From Volvox africanus (taxonomy: Eukaryota > Chlorophyta > Chlorophyceae > Chlamydomonadales > Volvocaceae), in contig BSDZ01000011.1 of assembly GCA_030268105.1 (NCBI GenBank), positions 682,001 to 746,000 on the forward strand: DNA of 64,000 nucleotides, read 5' to 3'. Of the stretch, positions 35,201 through 46,026 are shown piece by piece. The notes under the pieces are model-generated. The model searched no databases, was not told where the DNA came from, and was given only the letters and a program-made list of their open reading frames with translations. Both the position numbers and the translations under genes were made by a program. How positions within the stretch are numbered: the first letter of the stretch is position 1; each line of letters starts with the position of its first letter.

Positions 35201-38200
35201 ACATCACAGGCCGCTAGTCACTGGTGAGATGCGAGGACTTCCAGAAGAACCAACGTGGTTGATACAACAGGTATACGGCAACACAACACAACTGAGCCCG
35301 TGGCCAGGGAATTACGGGCTCGCGGCCCGTCATCCGGTGGTATACTACCGAATGTGGTTTGTCCCAATCATCCGTCCCCGGCCTTTCTGCCCGCGTCCAC
35401 CGTCCCAGCAAACCTGCACCAGCGGCGACAGCTCTAGCTCCGGAAATGTGGTGGGGTGGCGGGCAGGCAGGTGGAGGAACAACATGCGGGTGACGGTGGG
35501 GTCCATGGACGCACGCCGCTGCGCTGCCATGCCGACAAGCACCGCGATTGTGGTGGGATCGTGCTCGTCACTCAAATACCTGAAGGGGGTATGTATACCC
35601 GGTATGTATGCGATAGAAGGGTGCTAATGGAGGAGGCAGGGGCGTTGATCAGCGTGCAACAAGGTGCTTAAACCAAGTATTCCTTTTAAGGTTGGGACAT
35701 GCGACGATGATGAGGTGGCCGGACGCCGGGGGGTGCAGCAGGCTGAGGGGCGCGCGGTGATGGAGTGAAGACTTGCGGTAGGTCCTGCATGATACACTTG
35801 AAAGCATGGAGACCGCCTCAAATGGGACACCGGTGTACTGGTTAACCTAGAGAAATGGGGCTACATCGGTGACACACGGCATTTAGGGAGCGGGGACGCT
35901 GCAGCGACGAAATAAGTGTTTTTTTCCTGGCCAGCAGCAGCCACATGATACGCTACCGCAGCGCCCTGTCAGTGCCGCATGAGACATACGCATGATGCAT
36001 TACGGTGCATCTACACATACTACGTTGCATCTTGAATCGGTTGCCTATCCCGTTCCCTTTGTCTTTTCGCAGCTCAGCTCTCCACCAATCTCCACCAAAC
36101 CTGTAAAGGTCAGTCCAAGAGAGGCGGTCCAGGTGCCCCGTGAGGCCGAGTGCCATGAGCAGACCCGCGTGAGTGTAGGAGGGAACATCGGGCTTGGTGG
36201 TCACTTGCAGCCAGGTGCGGCTCAGGGACTCGCCACCACCGGCTGATAATCGAAGGCCCTCAGCAGCACCTGTCGATGGATGGCACCAACCGACCCAAGA
36301 GTGTTGGGTGAGGATGGAGATGTGAACATGTAACGGCGCTGACAACGGAGGCCTCACTGATATATATATGGGAGCACGTGGCGAGGCCGCGTAGAAACAT
36401 TCATAATTTTGGGGGCGACGTGAAGCGCTTTGTTTGGGGCACTTGATACGATATATATATCGATCAACGATAGCAGCAGGCCATGGCAGATGCATTCGGA
36501 AACGTTTCCTCGCCACCCACACCATTCGAGTTGCCCCTCGTCCCATCCTGCAATCGCGATCCCCACTTATCCCCATTGAAGCAGAGCAGGCCAGGCTCTA
36601 TCCTCGACTGTCCTCACCCTCCCGCACCCTTCCCCCACCGTTGTGAAACTCCGGCCAGGCGGTGAAGTCCGCTGCCGCCCCACCCCCCGGTGCCGGCTGA
36701 GCGGTCGATAGGTCCAGGTTGACGACGGTGTGCCCCGCAAGCGAGTCGGGCACCAGGCCCGCTAAGCACATGGAAGGCACTGCTGCAGTGGGCTCCGTGG
36801 GAAGCGGACGGCCTGGGGGGTGTCGGAGGGGACCCAGGAGGGGGAGGCAGAATGATGATGGCAAGCAGGCAGGCAGGCAGGCAGAATCAAAAAGGAGATG
36901 GCAGCGTGAGAGAGACCGATGTCCACCGAGGAGTGCAGCAAGGACGGGACGGAAGATGCAGGATGCGGTGGTGGTGGTGGCGGGTGTGTACCAAACCTTT
37001 AGCTAGCCTTCAAACTTTTGAAGGCTCTTGCAACCGCGACGTTGTGGACGGGTGCAAAGGACGCGGCGAATCCGACATGACTGCACTGGACATCGGAAAG
37101 CACTGAGCTCCGAGCTTTCTCCTCATTCTTCGTCGTTTTCATCGTCTAATCACCCTCCCTTCTCAGCAAGCTCGCCCTATTCCCGCCCAACGCACCAGTA
37201 GCAAGCGCCACTGCCCCACGTCCCAACGGCAATGACATGGTCCTCAGCGCCGCCGCCAGCAGCTGTTGTTGTTGCTTTATAGGGGCATCTGGATCGGATT
37301 CGTGCAGCCCCAAGCCGTCCAGCACCAGCGGGTGGCTGCTGTCCAGGGCTGAAATCACGTCACGGAGGCGGCTGTCCCGGCCGAACCGCAATCGGCTCAC
37401 ACCTGCGTGCTCATACCACGCAGACGGAAATGGGGGCTGGGAGAGAGAACGCCAAACCCAGGAAGCGGGGTGACGCGAAGGGTTGTGCGGAGGATATGGG
37501 AGCGGTGGCGACAAGAAGGGAGGCGAATTGAAGAATGTTGAGAACTTGGCGGTATGCGGTATGCGGTATGCGGTAGGTAATCAAACCAAATCAGCAATTA
37601 GCGTGGCAGGATGTGAGGTAAAAGAGGGGCGAGCAGAAGGAAAGAAACGTTAACGTTAACTGCCACAGCACATCGAAGCTTGCAACGCCTGTAGGGTGGA
37701 CGAACGAAACGTAGCAGGACATGCCCTCCGACACACGCCACCAACCTCGCGTAAGGCCCTCCATGCCGTGCTTGCTCTCGAACTGCTTAGCTGGACCCTC
37801 GAGCCTCCGGGGCGCCTCCAGCTCTGCACCCAGATCCAGCTGGTGACTGGGCAACTGCAGCCGCGCCGTGTATGCTGGGCGCCACATGTGCCAAAGGTAC
37901 GACGGCGGCGGGCGCGGTGGCGGTGGTGGCGGCAGCGGCCGATATGGCACGACAGCACTACCGGCGCCGGCAACCCCCGTAGCCTGAGGTGTGGTCCCTG
38001 CACCATGGCCGTCACAGCCACTCCCGTACGGAATGTACGATAACGAGCGTCGCGTCGTTGCGATTGCAAGCCTTCCGAGCGGCCCGTATGGAGTAATGCC
38101 AGTGGACGGTGTAACCGCGGCAAAGGAGAACTGCGGCAGCTGGCGGAACGAAAAGAGGGAGGATGGGGAGCTATTGCCGAGGCTCCCGCCCCCGCCAGCA

Positions 38201-41200
38201 ATGCTAGCATCCTCCTCTTTCGATTCGCCATCTCCCGCGTGCACAGTGCCGCCAGCGATGGTAATGGAAGTTGGTGTTACCAGTGAACCCTGCTGTGCCT
38301 CCACTCCGGGATGCGATGTACGGAGGCCCGGGAGATGCCGGAGCAAGGACGCAAAGCTTGACCCAGATGGCGCAGAATGTGATGTACCTTCAATGGAGGC
38401 TACAGCGACCTGGTCATGCGGTTGTTGTTGCTGCTGCTGCTGCTGCTGTTGCTGCGGCGGCGGCTGCGGTGGCTGCGGTGGCTGCGGTGGCGGCGGCTGT
38501 TGGGAATGGGTATCGTGACGGGGCTGAAGCTGCTGCTGATCATGGTGCTGATTATGGAGGTATTTGTGGCGGCTGTTGTCGGCAGTGGCCGCAGGTCCGC
38601 AAGTGGTCAGTCCCGATGGTGCCAGGGTCGCTGCAATATCCTCCCGCCCTATCAGCGCATATGCCTGGACAGGCCAACCTGCAGAGTTGCGCACACACAG
38701 TATAAACAACGGTCAGCAGACAAGCAGGCGGGGCAGCGGTGTCACCTTAACGATGCGACCAGATGCACAGGTGGAGCAAAAGGCTGAGAACGTAGTCAAG
38801 ATGGTTGCAGGTCATGGGTGAGGGTCTTCCTTGTTGTAGGAGGAGGGGAGGGTGCTAGTGAGCCTAAAGTGAAGCTGGAATGGCCTTAACACACTATGAG
38901 TACTCCGCAAGTTCTACGCAATACACTGCTCAACGCAATATTAACCGGGGGCCTGGGTCACGTGTCGGATGGCTTACAGCCGAAATATGAACGTTATAAC
39001 CAGTAGCCACCGTTATACGAAAGATGTACCGTTATATGGCACAGGACTTTCTTACAGCGTAAGCTGTAGCCATGTGCCATCAAAACCCGTTCCTTCCTCA
39101 GCCAGAGCCTCCTAGGCTGCATCCCAGCAGAGAGAGCTGTCGCCGCTAATTCACTCATTTGTCACCTCCTGGAGGTCCACCGAGTCCGTGCGTCCTACCT
39201 GGTGGCGGTGAGGCTCGGCAGCGCTGGAATGCCTCCCGCAGCGGCAGCGCCACTCCCGGAGGCAGCCGACCCAGCGACCCCGCATCCCAGCCCTGCGCTG
39301 CCACCAGGGCTACCACTTGCTCCGAAGCCGCCCGCACCGCGGCCTCCAGCTGAACTGCGGAGTTCACGGCGGCAGCGTCTGGAGATGTCTCCTGTGGCCT
39401 GAGCGATGTATCGAGGAGGATGGCTGCGCAGCTGCAAGAGGCGCATTGTGGAAGAATGTCATGCCTTCCCTTATTGTGGGTCAAGTCAAACTGGGCTGCG
39501 GGGATCAGGGATGTGTGCGACGCATGCATTGTTGCACACCAAAACGCATGGAGTTAAATGTGCTACAGATTTACGAGGCGAAGAAAAACACGATGTTACC
39601 GTGCCAAGTAATGTTGTGGCACCCAATGCCGATGTTGCCGAACCTCCTGGAACCTTTTACCGAACCGTGCGCGACCCCGACCAACTGTGCTGCGCCTTTC
39701 CCCAAGGGTCTTGTGATGGAGGCCCTTCTGTATTCCCCCCACTTGGGCCCGTGTGGACTGGACCCCGGGTAATACCCTTCCCATGCGCCAGGCTTCCTAT
39801 GGTCGAGCCACCTATGAGCAACCATGCCCTACTGACCTCCTCGCGCACTCTGCCAGCAATCCGTAGCATGCCAGCAACCTCGATGTCAGTGGAAGCGCGG
39901 GATGGAAAGGCGGCGGTGGCGGTGCCATCGCCACCGCTGGTCCGCCGCCCGTGGCTGCCGCAGATCCTGAATTCATGGTCCTACCCGCACCCGCTGCTCC
40001 CAATGCAGCCGTCCCTACTGCGGTCCCTGTAAGGCCAGCGTCAAGCAGTGAAGGTAGCTCCGACGGCTCGGGTGCAGTACCGGATACCATGCGGCCCAGA
40101 ATCCTGCCCATGCGTACCATAGGGGCAGAAGGCACCATTAAGGTAAAGCAATCCAGATCTGATGAATTTAAAGGTAAGATGAGATCACAAGTGCGACCAG
40201 GAACATGTCCGGGGGGCCGAAGAGATGCACAGTGGAGCCAAGAGCATCGACAACTCTCAGCATCAGCGCAGGCGTAGGTATGTGGCGGTTTGCCGAAAGA
40301 ATATATAAAGGATATATTTGAATGTTGAGAGCTGTGCCGCGATGAAGGCTTGGCAACAGTAGTGAGGAAACAACCACCACGACACATCCCGTGAATAGAA
40401 CAGAGAACCCAGAATGAACACAATACGGTAGATGTTGTGTTCATCTACCGTATTGAAGATAGAAGGGGAATGACGGTGGCGGGTGATTAGTTATGCAGTG
40501 GGATGCGGGGACGTGCCCGAGTTTGGTTAGGCGGCGCAGGCATGAATGCATCCAGCGCAATCATGTTTACATAAAAATGAAATCAGGCCGCGGGGCGTGA
40601 GTCCTGCAGTGCCCACCTGTACACGTCCGCCGGCAGCCGTATGGAAAGCCCCTGAGGGCCCTGTAGCGGCGGCTCCGGTACGCCTGCAGCCACCAGGGTG
40701 GCTGGGCCCAGGTCCCGGGCATAGTGCTCCCAGTAAGAGTGCAAGCCCAGCGCCGCCGCCACTGCGGCCAGGCTGCTGCCAAGAGGCTGCAGCAGAGGCC
40801 ACGACAACATGTCCAGCTTCAGCTCCTCGTATAGGCCGTGAAGGCCGTACAACACGGCAAGCAAAGGCTGCGCCGCCGGGCCCAGCGGTGGCACTGGAAA
40901 GGCCGTGGAGGCATCCTCGTCTGCCGCGGTGTTAGCAGCAGGGACTGAGCCACTGCCACCACCCAGCAGCGTGTGTATGCCGCTCAGGTCGCGACTGGTT
41001 GGACCAGCGCGCAAGGTGGTTGTTGACGGGATCCCGGGGTCACTTGCTGTCATCCATGTCGGCTTGCGTCTGCTGGACATCAACCGGGCCTGTGACTCAG
41101 ATGCAAGCAGACGTTCCCAGGCGGAACCAGAACCCGGTCCCGCGGCTCCGGCCGGGACCCCCTCAACCACACCACGTCGTCCGTCAGCAGCTTCCGCCCA

Positions 41201-44200
41201 CCCCTCAACCGGCTCCTGCTGCAAGGCCCGCTGCGAGGAGAGATGCTGGTGCCTTACTTGCCGTCCTTGTTGTTGTTGCTGCTGCTGCTGATGTTGATAG
41301 TGCCGCAGTGGGACGACGGGGGACGCCAATGACATAGCAGCAAAACGACGTGTATGCAACGGAGTGGTGAAGGGCGTTGCGGGCATGGCAGCACCGTACC
41401 CGCTGCCGGGTCCACTGCCATACACGGCACTGCCCGGACTTCGGATGGCGGCTGCGGAGGTACCGCGCCGCCCGTGCTGTGATGGCTGGACCCTAATTCC
41501 AGCCGCACGGCCGGCGTCTGCGAATGCAGGCGGGTCGCTGGCCCACTCAAGCAGCACTGCGTCTACCGCAGCCCACTCGCCGGCAGCGTGGCGGGTTGCT
41601 GCAGCTCGGTAGGTGTAGAAGCGGCGAAGGAATGTTAGGTAGAGCTCCGCAGGGGCAGCAGTTCGGATCACCTCCAGCGCCAGGTTTGCCGCCGCGGAGG
41701 TTGTCGTGAACGGCAGGAGCAACCGCAACTCACGTTCCGTCGGCTGTGGTGCCTGAGGCGCTTGAGTCGGCGTCGCCTTGACAGAACGATGCTTGGAGCC
41801 CACTGGCTCACCCGATGAACTAACTTGACCTTGCCCTGGCGGCACGGACAGCACCAACACGATGGTGTTGCTGACGCCACGGCGGAGGCCTTTGGGGACA
41901 GCGGCGGGTACGGCGGCAGTGGCGGCGGGACCACCACGCTGAACGCGAACAGCTGCCCCTGAGCCTGGTGGACATTTCCAACTCGCCAGCACTGCCGCTG
42001 GGCCCGCCGCCGCCGTACCGCCAGTTGGCGGTGAGGAGAGCATCATATCGGCCTCGTCAGTGGCTTCATGCATAGCCTCGTCAGCGCGTGTGGCAGAGGA
42101 ACCCCCGGCACGTGCAACACTTGCACTAGAGGCACCATGGTGCGATGCAGGCGCCGCCTCGGTACTACCGCCGCCAACGCGCTCATCATCACTATCCTGG
42201 TCCATATCCGAGCCATCGTCCAGTACCATATCAGCACCAGTGGCAGAGGCCGGGGTCGATGGATCGACGTTGGAACCAAATGCGTTGCGAACCCCAGAGG
42301 CAGCGGTAAAGGCGCCAGCCTCAGCGCTGAGAGGTCTGTTTCTTTGCTGTGGTTGCTGCGCTGGTACGGATGCTGCTGCGCCGCCACCTCCCGCGCGCTC
42401 CAATCCACCAAGGTCTCCAAAGGACACCACAAAGAGTGGCGAAAGACCTGTTAGGTCAAATGCGTTATTATGATTGATTGCTCCCGGTCATGCAGGGTGT
42501 TCTCAATCTGAATCCTGAATTCCTTGGCTGGTTGCTCCAGTTCTGGTATTGCGCCCGCGCGCCTTCGACTTTCCATGTGCTAGAGCACCATGATTCTGGT
42601 GGAACGTCACTTTTAATATAACAATGCTCCATTACCCGCAGCTCCACCATCGCCTTCCAGAACCTATGATTGCGACCAATTACTTCAGTCGCCGATAGGC
42701 TCCAGCCGTCCCCACTGCCTTGGCTACATGTCGTTGCCATACGCGCATCAAAAGCATGCATCATGCATGCCACGTGCCCTGCCTAAGCCATCTCAAGCTC
42801 CAGCACCGCCATTCAACTTACCTCTGTGAAGCAATAACTGCCCTGATGGCCGCAGTGCCAGAAGGTCCCGATGGACCCGGAAGGGACTGGAGGGCGACGT
42901 GATGGGCATGCCTGTGGCGGCCACCGCCGCGACAGCCACCGCCTCTAGGGACCCCGTCAACGATACACGCACCCTGACGCGGCCAGTGGCAGCATCCGCT
43001 GCACCCGCCGAACCGATTGCTGAACCGCCTGCGATGCCGCCTGATGTAGGCTTGTGATCAGGCAAAGACATCGGGACCGAGGCTGCGGCACCAGAGGGAC
43101 TAGAGATGGAGAAAGCCAGGACGCGGGACTGATGGCGGCACAGCACGCACAGCAGCGGGGTGCCATGCAGGTCGGTGGCCATGACTGCTTCCGTCGGTCG
43201 GCAACCTGCGTCCATGTTCAGCCGTTTTAGAGGGAGGAACCAGTCCTAGGAGAGCTCAGCTGCGTGGGGGACGCAGCTAGCCACGAAGGGCTAACCCACA
43301 TGGGCCTGCCACATTGTAGGATTTGAGGAAATAAAAGTGAAACGAGGATAAGAAGCCGACAGCAGGCGCTTTGGCACAGTTTGGGGGGAATGAGGCGGTT
43401 ATGGAAGAAGGCATGCGAATGGAATTGAAGTAGATCGTGTGATGAAGGGAGGTCGAGCGGGTATCACAGGCATGTGTATAAGCGTGCCTTGTCGGGTTGC
43501 ATACCCGTCCACATGGAGGCGTAATCAACTGTCAAGAGAGCAGAGGCATACATGCCTGTACGCGCAGAACAACTGGAGTTGAGTCCCCCCCCCCTGGGAC
43601 AGCGAAAAGCCTCCAAGGAATACGCAAGAGTGGCTAATGCCTTAAATGACTCAAGATCGTAACCATATGTGCTAGCACATAGCGATCCTAAGACGTGGCC
43701 CTGACTGCACCAGAAACTTCAATGCATGGCAAAACGGAAGAGCCCTCAGCACCCGCCCACGCCCCAGTTACATGGGCCCCACTCTCTGGCTGTCCTGGCC
43801 GTCATTCCACCTCGTCACAGGACCCAATTAGGGAAACGAGGTGAAGGTCATCGGGCCAAGATCTTGCCCACCCACCCGGCTGAAGGGTCTCCTCATGCAG
43901 TAACACCATCACAGTGCACTCCTCTGCTGAATCGCCATACCCCAACCGAGGCGCCATCGACAGGTGGGTGCGACTGCCCACGCGGCAGCCCGCCGTTGCA
44001 CCCAGCAGCCCCGGCGTGCTGGCCGGTGCAGTGGTGGCCCCAGCACCGCTTCCGCTTCCATCTCCTGCAGTGTCGCCAAGGAACTGCGAAAATGGCGTGC
44101 CTACCGGACGCCACTGGCTGTGTCCGGTTCTGGAGCCGTGGTGATGTGCATAATGGCTCAAAGGCGGTGAAGGACTGATTGCGGAAGCGGCATAGCCATA

Positions 44201-46026
44201 GCATCCAGGAGAGGCCGCTGTCGCCGCAGCGGTGGCACGCGGCATGGGGTTGAACAGGTGTGGCGACAGGAAGCCCTCGGGCGTACGGGTCGCGGGGTTC
44301 CTAAATAAAAGCCAGGTTTACAGGCAGGGCACCGTGTGCTGTGCATGAACGCAGCGGAACGCCGGACACAGTTTGAAAAGGAAATGTTAACTGTAGGAGT
44401 GAGGGATGAGTTCCAGGGATGTAATTTTCGCCTTCAGCTGCCACAACCAACGAAAATACCCAATGCTGGCGGAATGGCTGGGTGTGCAATCAGATGAATG
44501 CGATGGGATTGAAGTAACCCACTATGGGTCTGTCAACACAATCGCCTGCGTGCATGTCAAGTATCTCACCTCTTAAGCCCCGTGCCGGGGGCGCTGCTAC
44601 TCGCGAAGCCCGGCCCTGGCGATGCAGTAGGCATCCACGGCGACATCAGCATCGGTGAGGGCCCCGCGCCGCTGCCACCGCCTCCGTAGCCTCCGTACGG
44701 CGAATATAACCTACCAGGAAAACTGCCAGGTAGACCTGATAAGGAAGGGGCTGCCGCTCCTGCGTTTCCGCCCGGTGCCGCTGGCGTTGTGGCTATGGGG
44801 CCTGGCCCCCCTGTACGTCTGCCTGTGCGGCCTGATCCAATGGACATAGATACTGATATGGACATGTCCGACGGCGCTGCACTCGGCGGGTAGTCGGGAG
44901 GTGATTGCTGATCAGCCTGTTGGGGGTGCAACGGCGGCTGCTGCGGCTGCAGCTGACGCGTCTGTGGAGTGTCACCATGCATGCTAGTAGGTGTGCAGCC
45001 TATCGACATATCGGAAGGCGCGGCGCTTGGCGGGTATAAGGGCGAGGGGTGTTGCTGCAGGAAGGCGTGTCGCAGGTGATAATGTTGTTGTGAATGAGAT
45101 CGGGGAAGCGGCGGGCGCTGCTGCCCGACGGTGCCAAGAGTCATCAGCGGCGTGGCTGTTGCGGTGACGGCAGGGCTCATTGCCATCGACATGTCCGATG
45201 ACGCCGCAGACGGACCATATGGGATCGGCGGGGGCCGAACCCGAGAGTGCTGTTGGCCGACTCGAAACAGGCTGCCGCCACCACCGCCGCTGCCAGTGAC
45301 GGGTGGCGTCACCAGTGTTGCCTGCTGCGCCAGTGGAGGCGCCATGGGAGCGCTTCCCCGATGTGGCTGATGGCTGCTCGCCGCTGCCTGGCCAGCCGCG
45401 GACGGCACACCAGCACCGGCAAGCACGTGGGGCTTGAAGCTAAACATGCTCATCATGCTGGCAGGTGTCGCTGCCGTGGCGGCGGACATGCCGGTCGGCG
45501 GAGCACAGCCGACGCCGCCAGCGGGCCCCGCCATGGTCGCGGCGACCGATACCGGTGCAGCTCCGAGTGGTGTGGCGGCGGGAATATCCGGCAGGTTTCC
45601 AAGCAGCTCTGGGGCCAGTGGTGCGCCGCCCACCGTCCATACCGCCAGGCGCCCAGCGGCCTGATGACGGATAGCATGACGCGGCATTGCTACTGTGAAG
45701 CAGCCCAAACCACACTCTCACCTCAGATGCGTGCCAAACCGTATGTGATGCACCGGGAACTTCCCGGCTTGCCCTGAGGCCCATCCTTTGAGCAGGAATG
45801 AACTTGCCCCTGAATGAATGCCCGACCAACAGCACCGCGTGGACGGACCCATGGAACCCAAACCCTTTTTACTGCCCTCGCGTAACCTACTCACCTCACT
45901 GTACGTCGCCAAATACGGTAGCTCGTACGATGACCATACGACTTGCTCGCCAGACCAGCCTGCGTACGAACCCGGCCGGCCCGCTCGGAGTGACACGTCC
46001 GCAATCACTGGCTGAGGCTCGTCCAT
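26221..46026 (-). CDS. APC1: anaphase-promoting complex subunit 1 (APC1)
   Basis: Largest APC/C scaffold subunit; it helps the complex ubiquitinate cyclins and securin for mitotic exit. Exons: 46026-45895, 45660-44570, 44300-43819, 43205-42822, 42447-40617, 40103-39837, 39431-39199, 38678-37746, 37402-37196, 36812-36639, 36269-36101, 35579-35414, 35002-34665, 34191-33879, 33584-33327, 33064-32860, 31951-31702, 31396-31329, 30617-30514, 30072-29809, 29355-26895 and 26549-26221. All phases agree and total 10,659 bases (3,552 residues; TAA). Family landmarks in order: LLALRPSGQLLLHRG, LPPGVALPLREAF, AYALIGREDI, FTAWPEFHNG, YTHAGLLMALGL, ALMGVGLLYEGSAHR, ATVALALMYLRTNNAAIA, NVVVLALSVVMAG, SLALGFLFLGAG, TDNRCHLQVFRHLYVLAA, VRGPRYW and ITGEKTAALPMYL. 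The middle part is the PC-repeat toroid. The human protein has about 1,940 residues; the excess is disordered insertions (polyQ, polyA, Gly-rich). The extreme N-terminus may have further upstream exons, and the 3/4 junction is the least certain. Confidence 0.93.
30692..30816 (+). repeat. (GTTTGTGT)n followed by a 14-bp tandem repeat in an APC1 intron
   Basis: An 8-base GTTTGTGT unit repeats at 30692-30740. It is followed by four copies of GGACCAGCAACAAG (period 14) at about 30762-30817. Both lie in the intron between APC1 exons 31396-31329 and 30617-30514. Confidence 0.85.
32675..32718. repeat. perfect 20-bp inverted repeat with 4-base loop
   Basis: GGAACGGAGCAATGGGGAAG at 32675-32694 pairs perfectly with 32699-32718; the loop is TTAC. 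It lies in the intron between APC1 exons 33064-32860 and 31951-31702. Either strand could form a stable hairpin. A near copy of the left arm precedes it (about 32660-32675). Confidence 0.9.
34340..34382 (+). repeat. 12-bp CGTTGGGGAATT triplication
   Basis: Three tandem copies in the intron between APC1 exons 35002-34665 and 34191-33879. A short local expansion with no function evident. Confidence 0.8.
38406..38511 (-). repeat. APC1: CAG/CAA and CCG-rich coding repeat in APC1 exon 8
   Basis: A Pro-Gln array and an 11-residue polyglutamine run are encoded here, in an insertion after AYALIGREDIAATL. Such coding microsatellites are common in volvocine nuclear genes and often vary in length between strains. 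Confidence 0.85.
40416..40455. repeat. nested inverted repeats able to form two alternative hairpins
   Basis: CAATACGGTAGATG (40421-40434) pairs perfectly with 40442-40455 across the loop TTGTGTT. The loop plus one base, TTGTGTTC (40435-40442), is also the exact reverse complement of GAACACAA at 40416-40423. The two pairings exclude each other. The site is in the intron between APC1 exons 42447-40617 and 40103-39837. Confidence 0.85.
44858..45225 (-). repeat. APC1: three-fold YPPSAAPSDMSI motif inside APC1 exon 2
   Basis: In the long disordered insertion of exon 2 the motif YPPSAAPSDMSI occurs at about 44858-44898 and 45000-45040. A diverged copy, YGPSAASSDMSM, lies at about 45184-45225. Spacing is irregular, with Gln/Pro-rich sequence between copies, so this is not a simple tandem repeat. 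The shared part ends in a Ser-Asp-Met-Ser acidic/phospho-like core. Confidence 0.8.
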
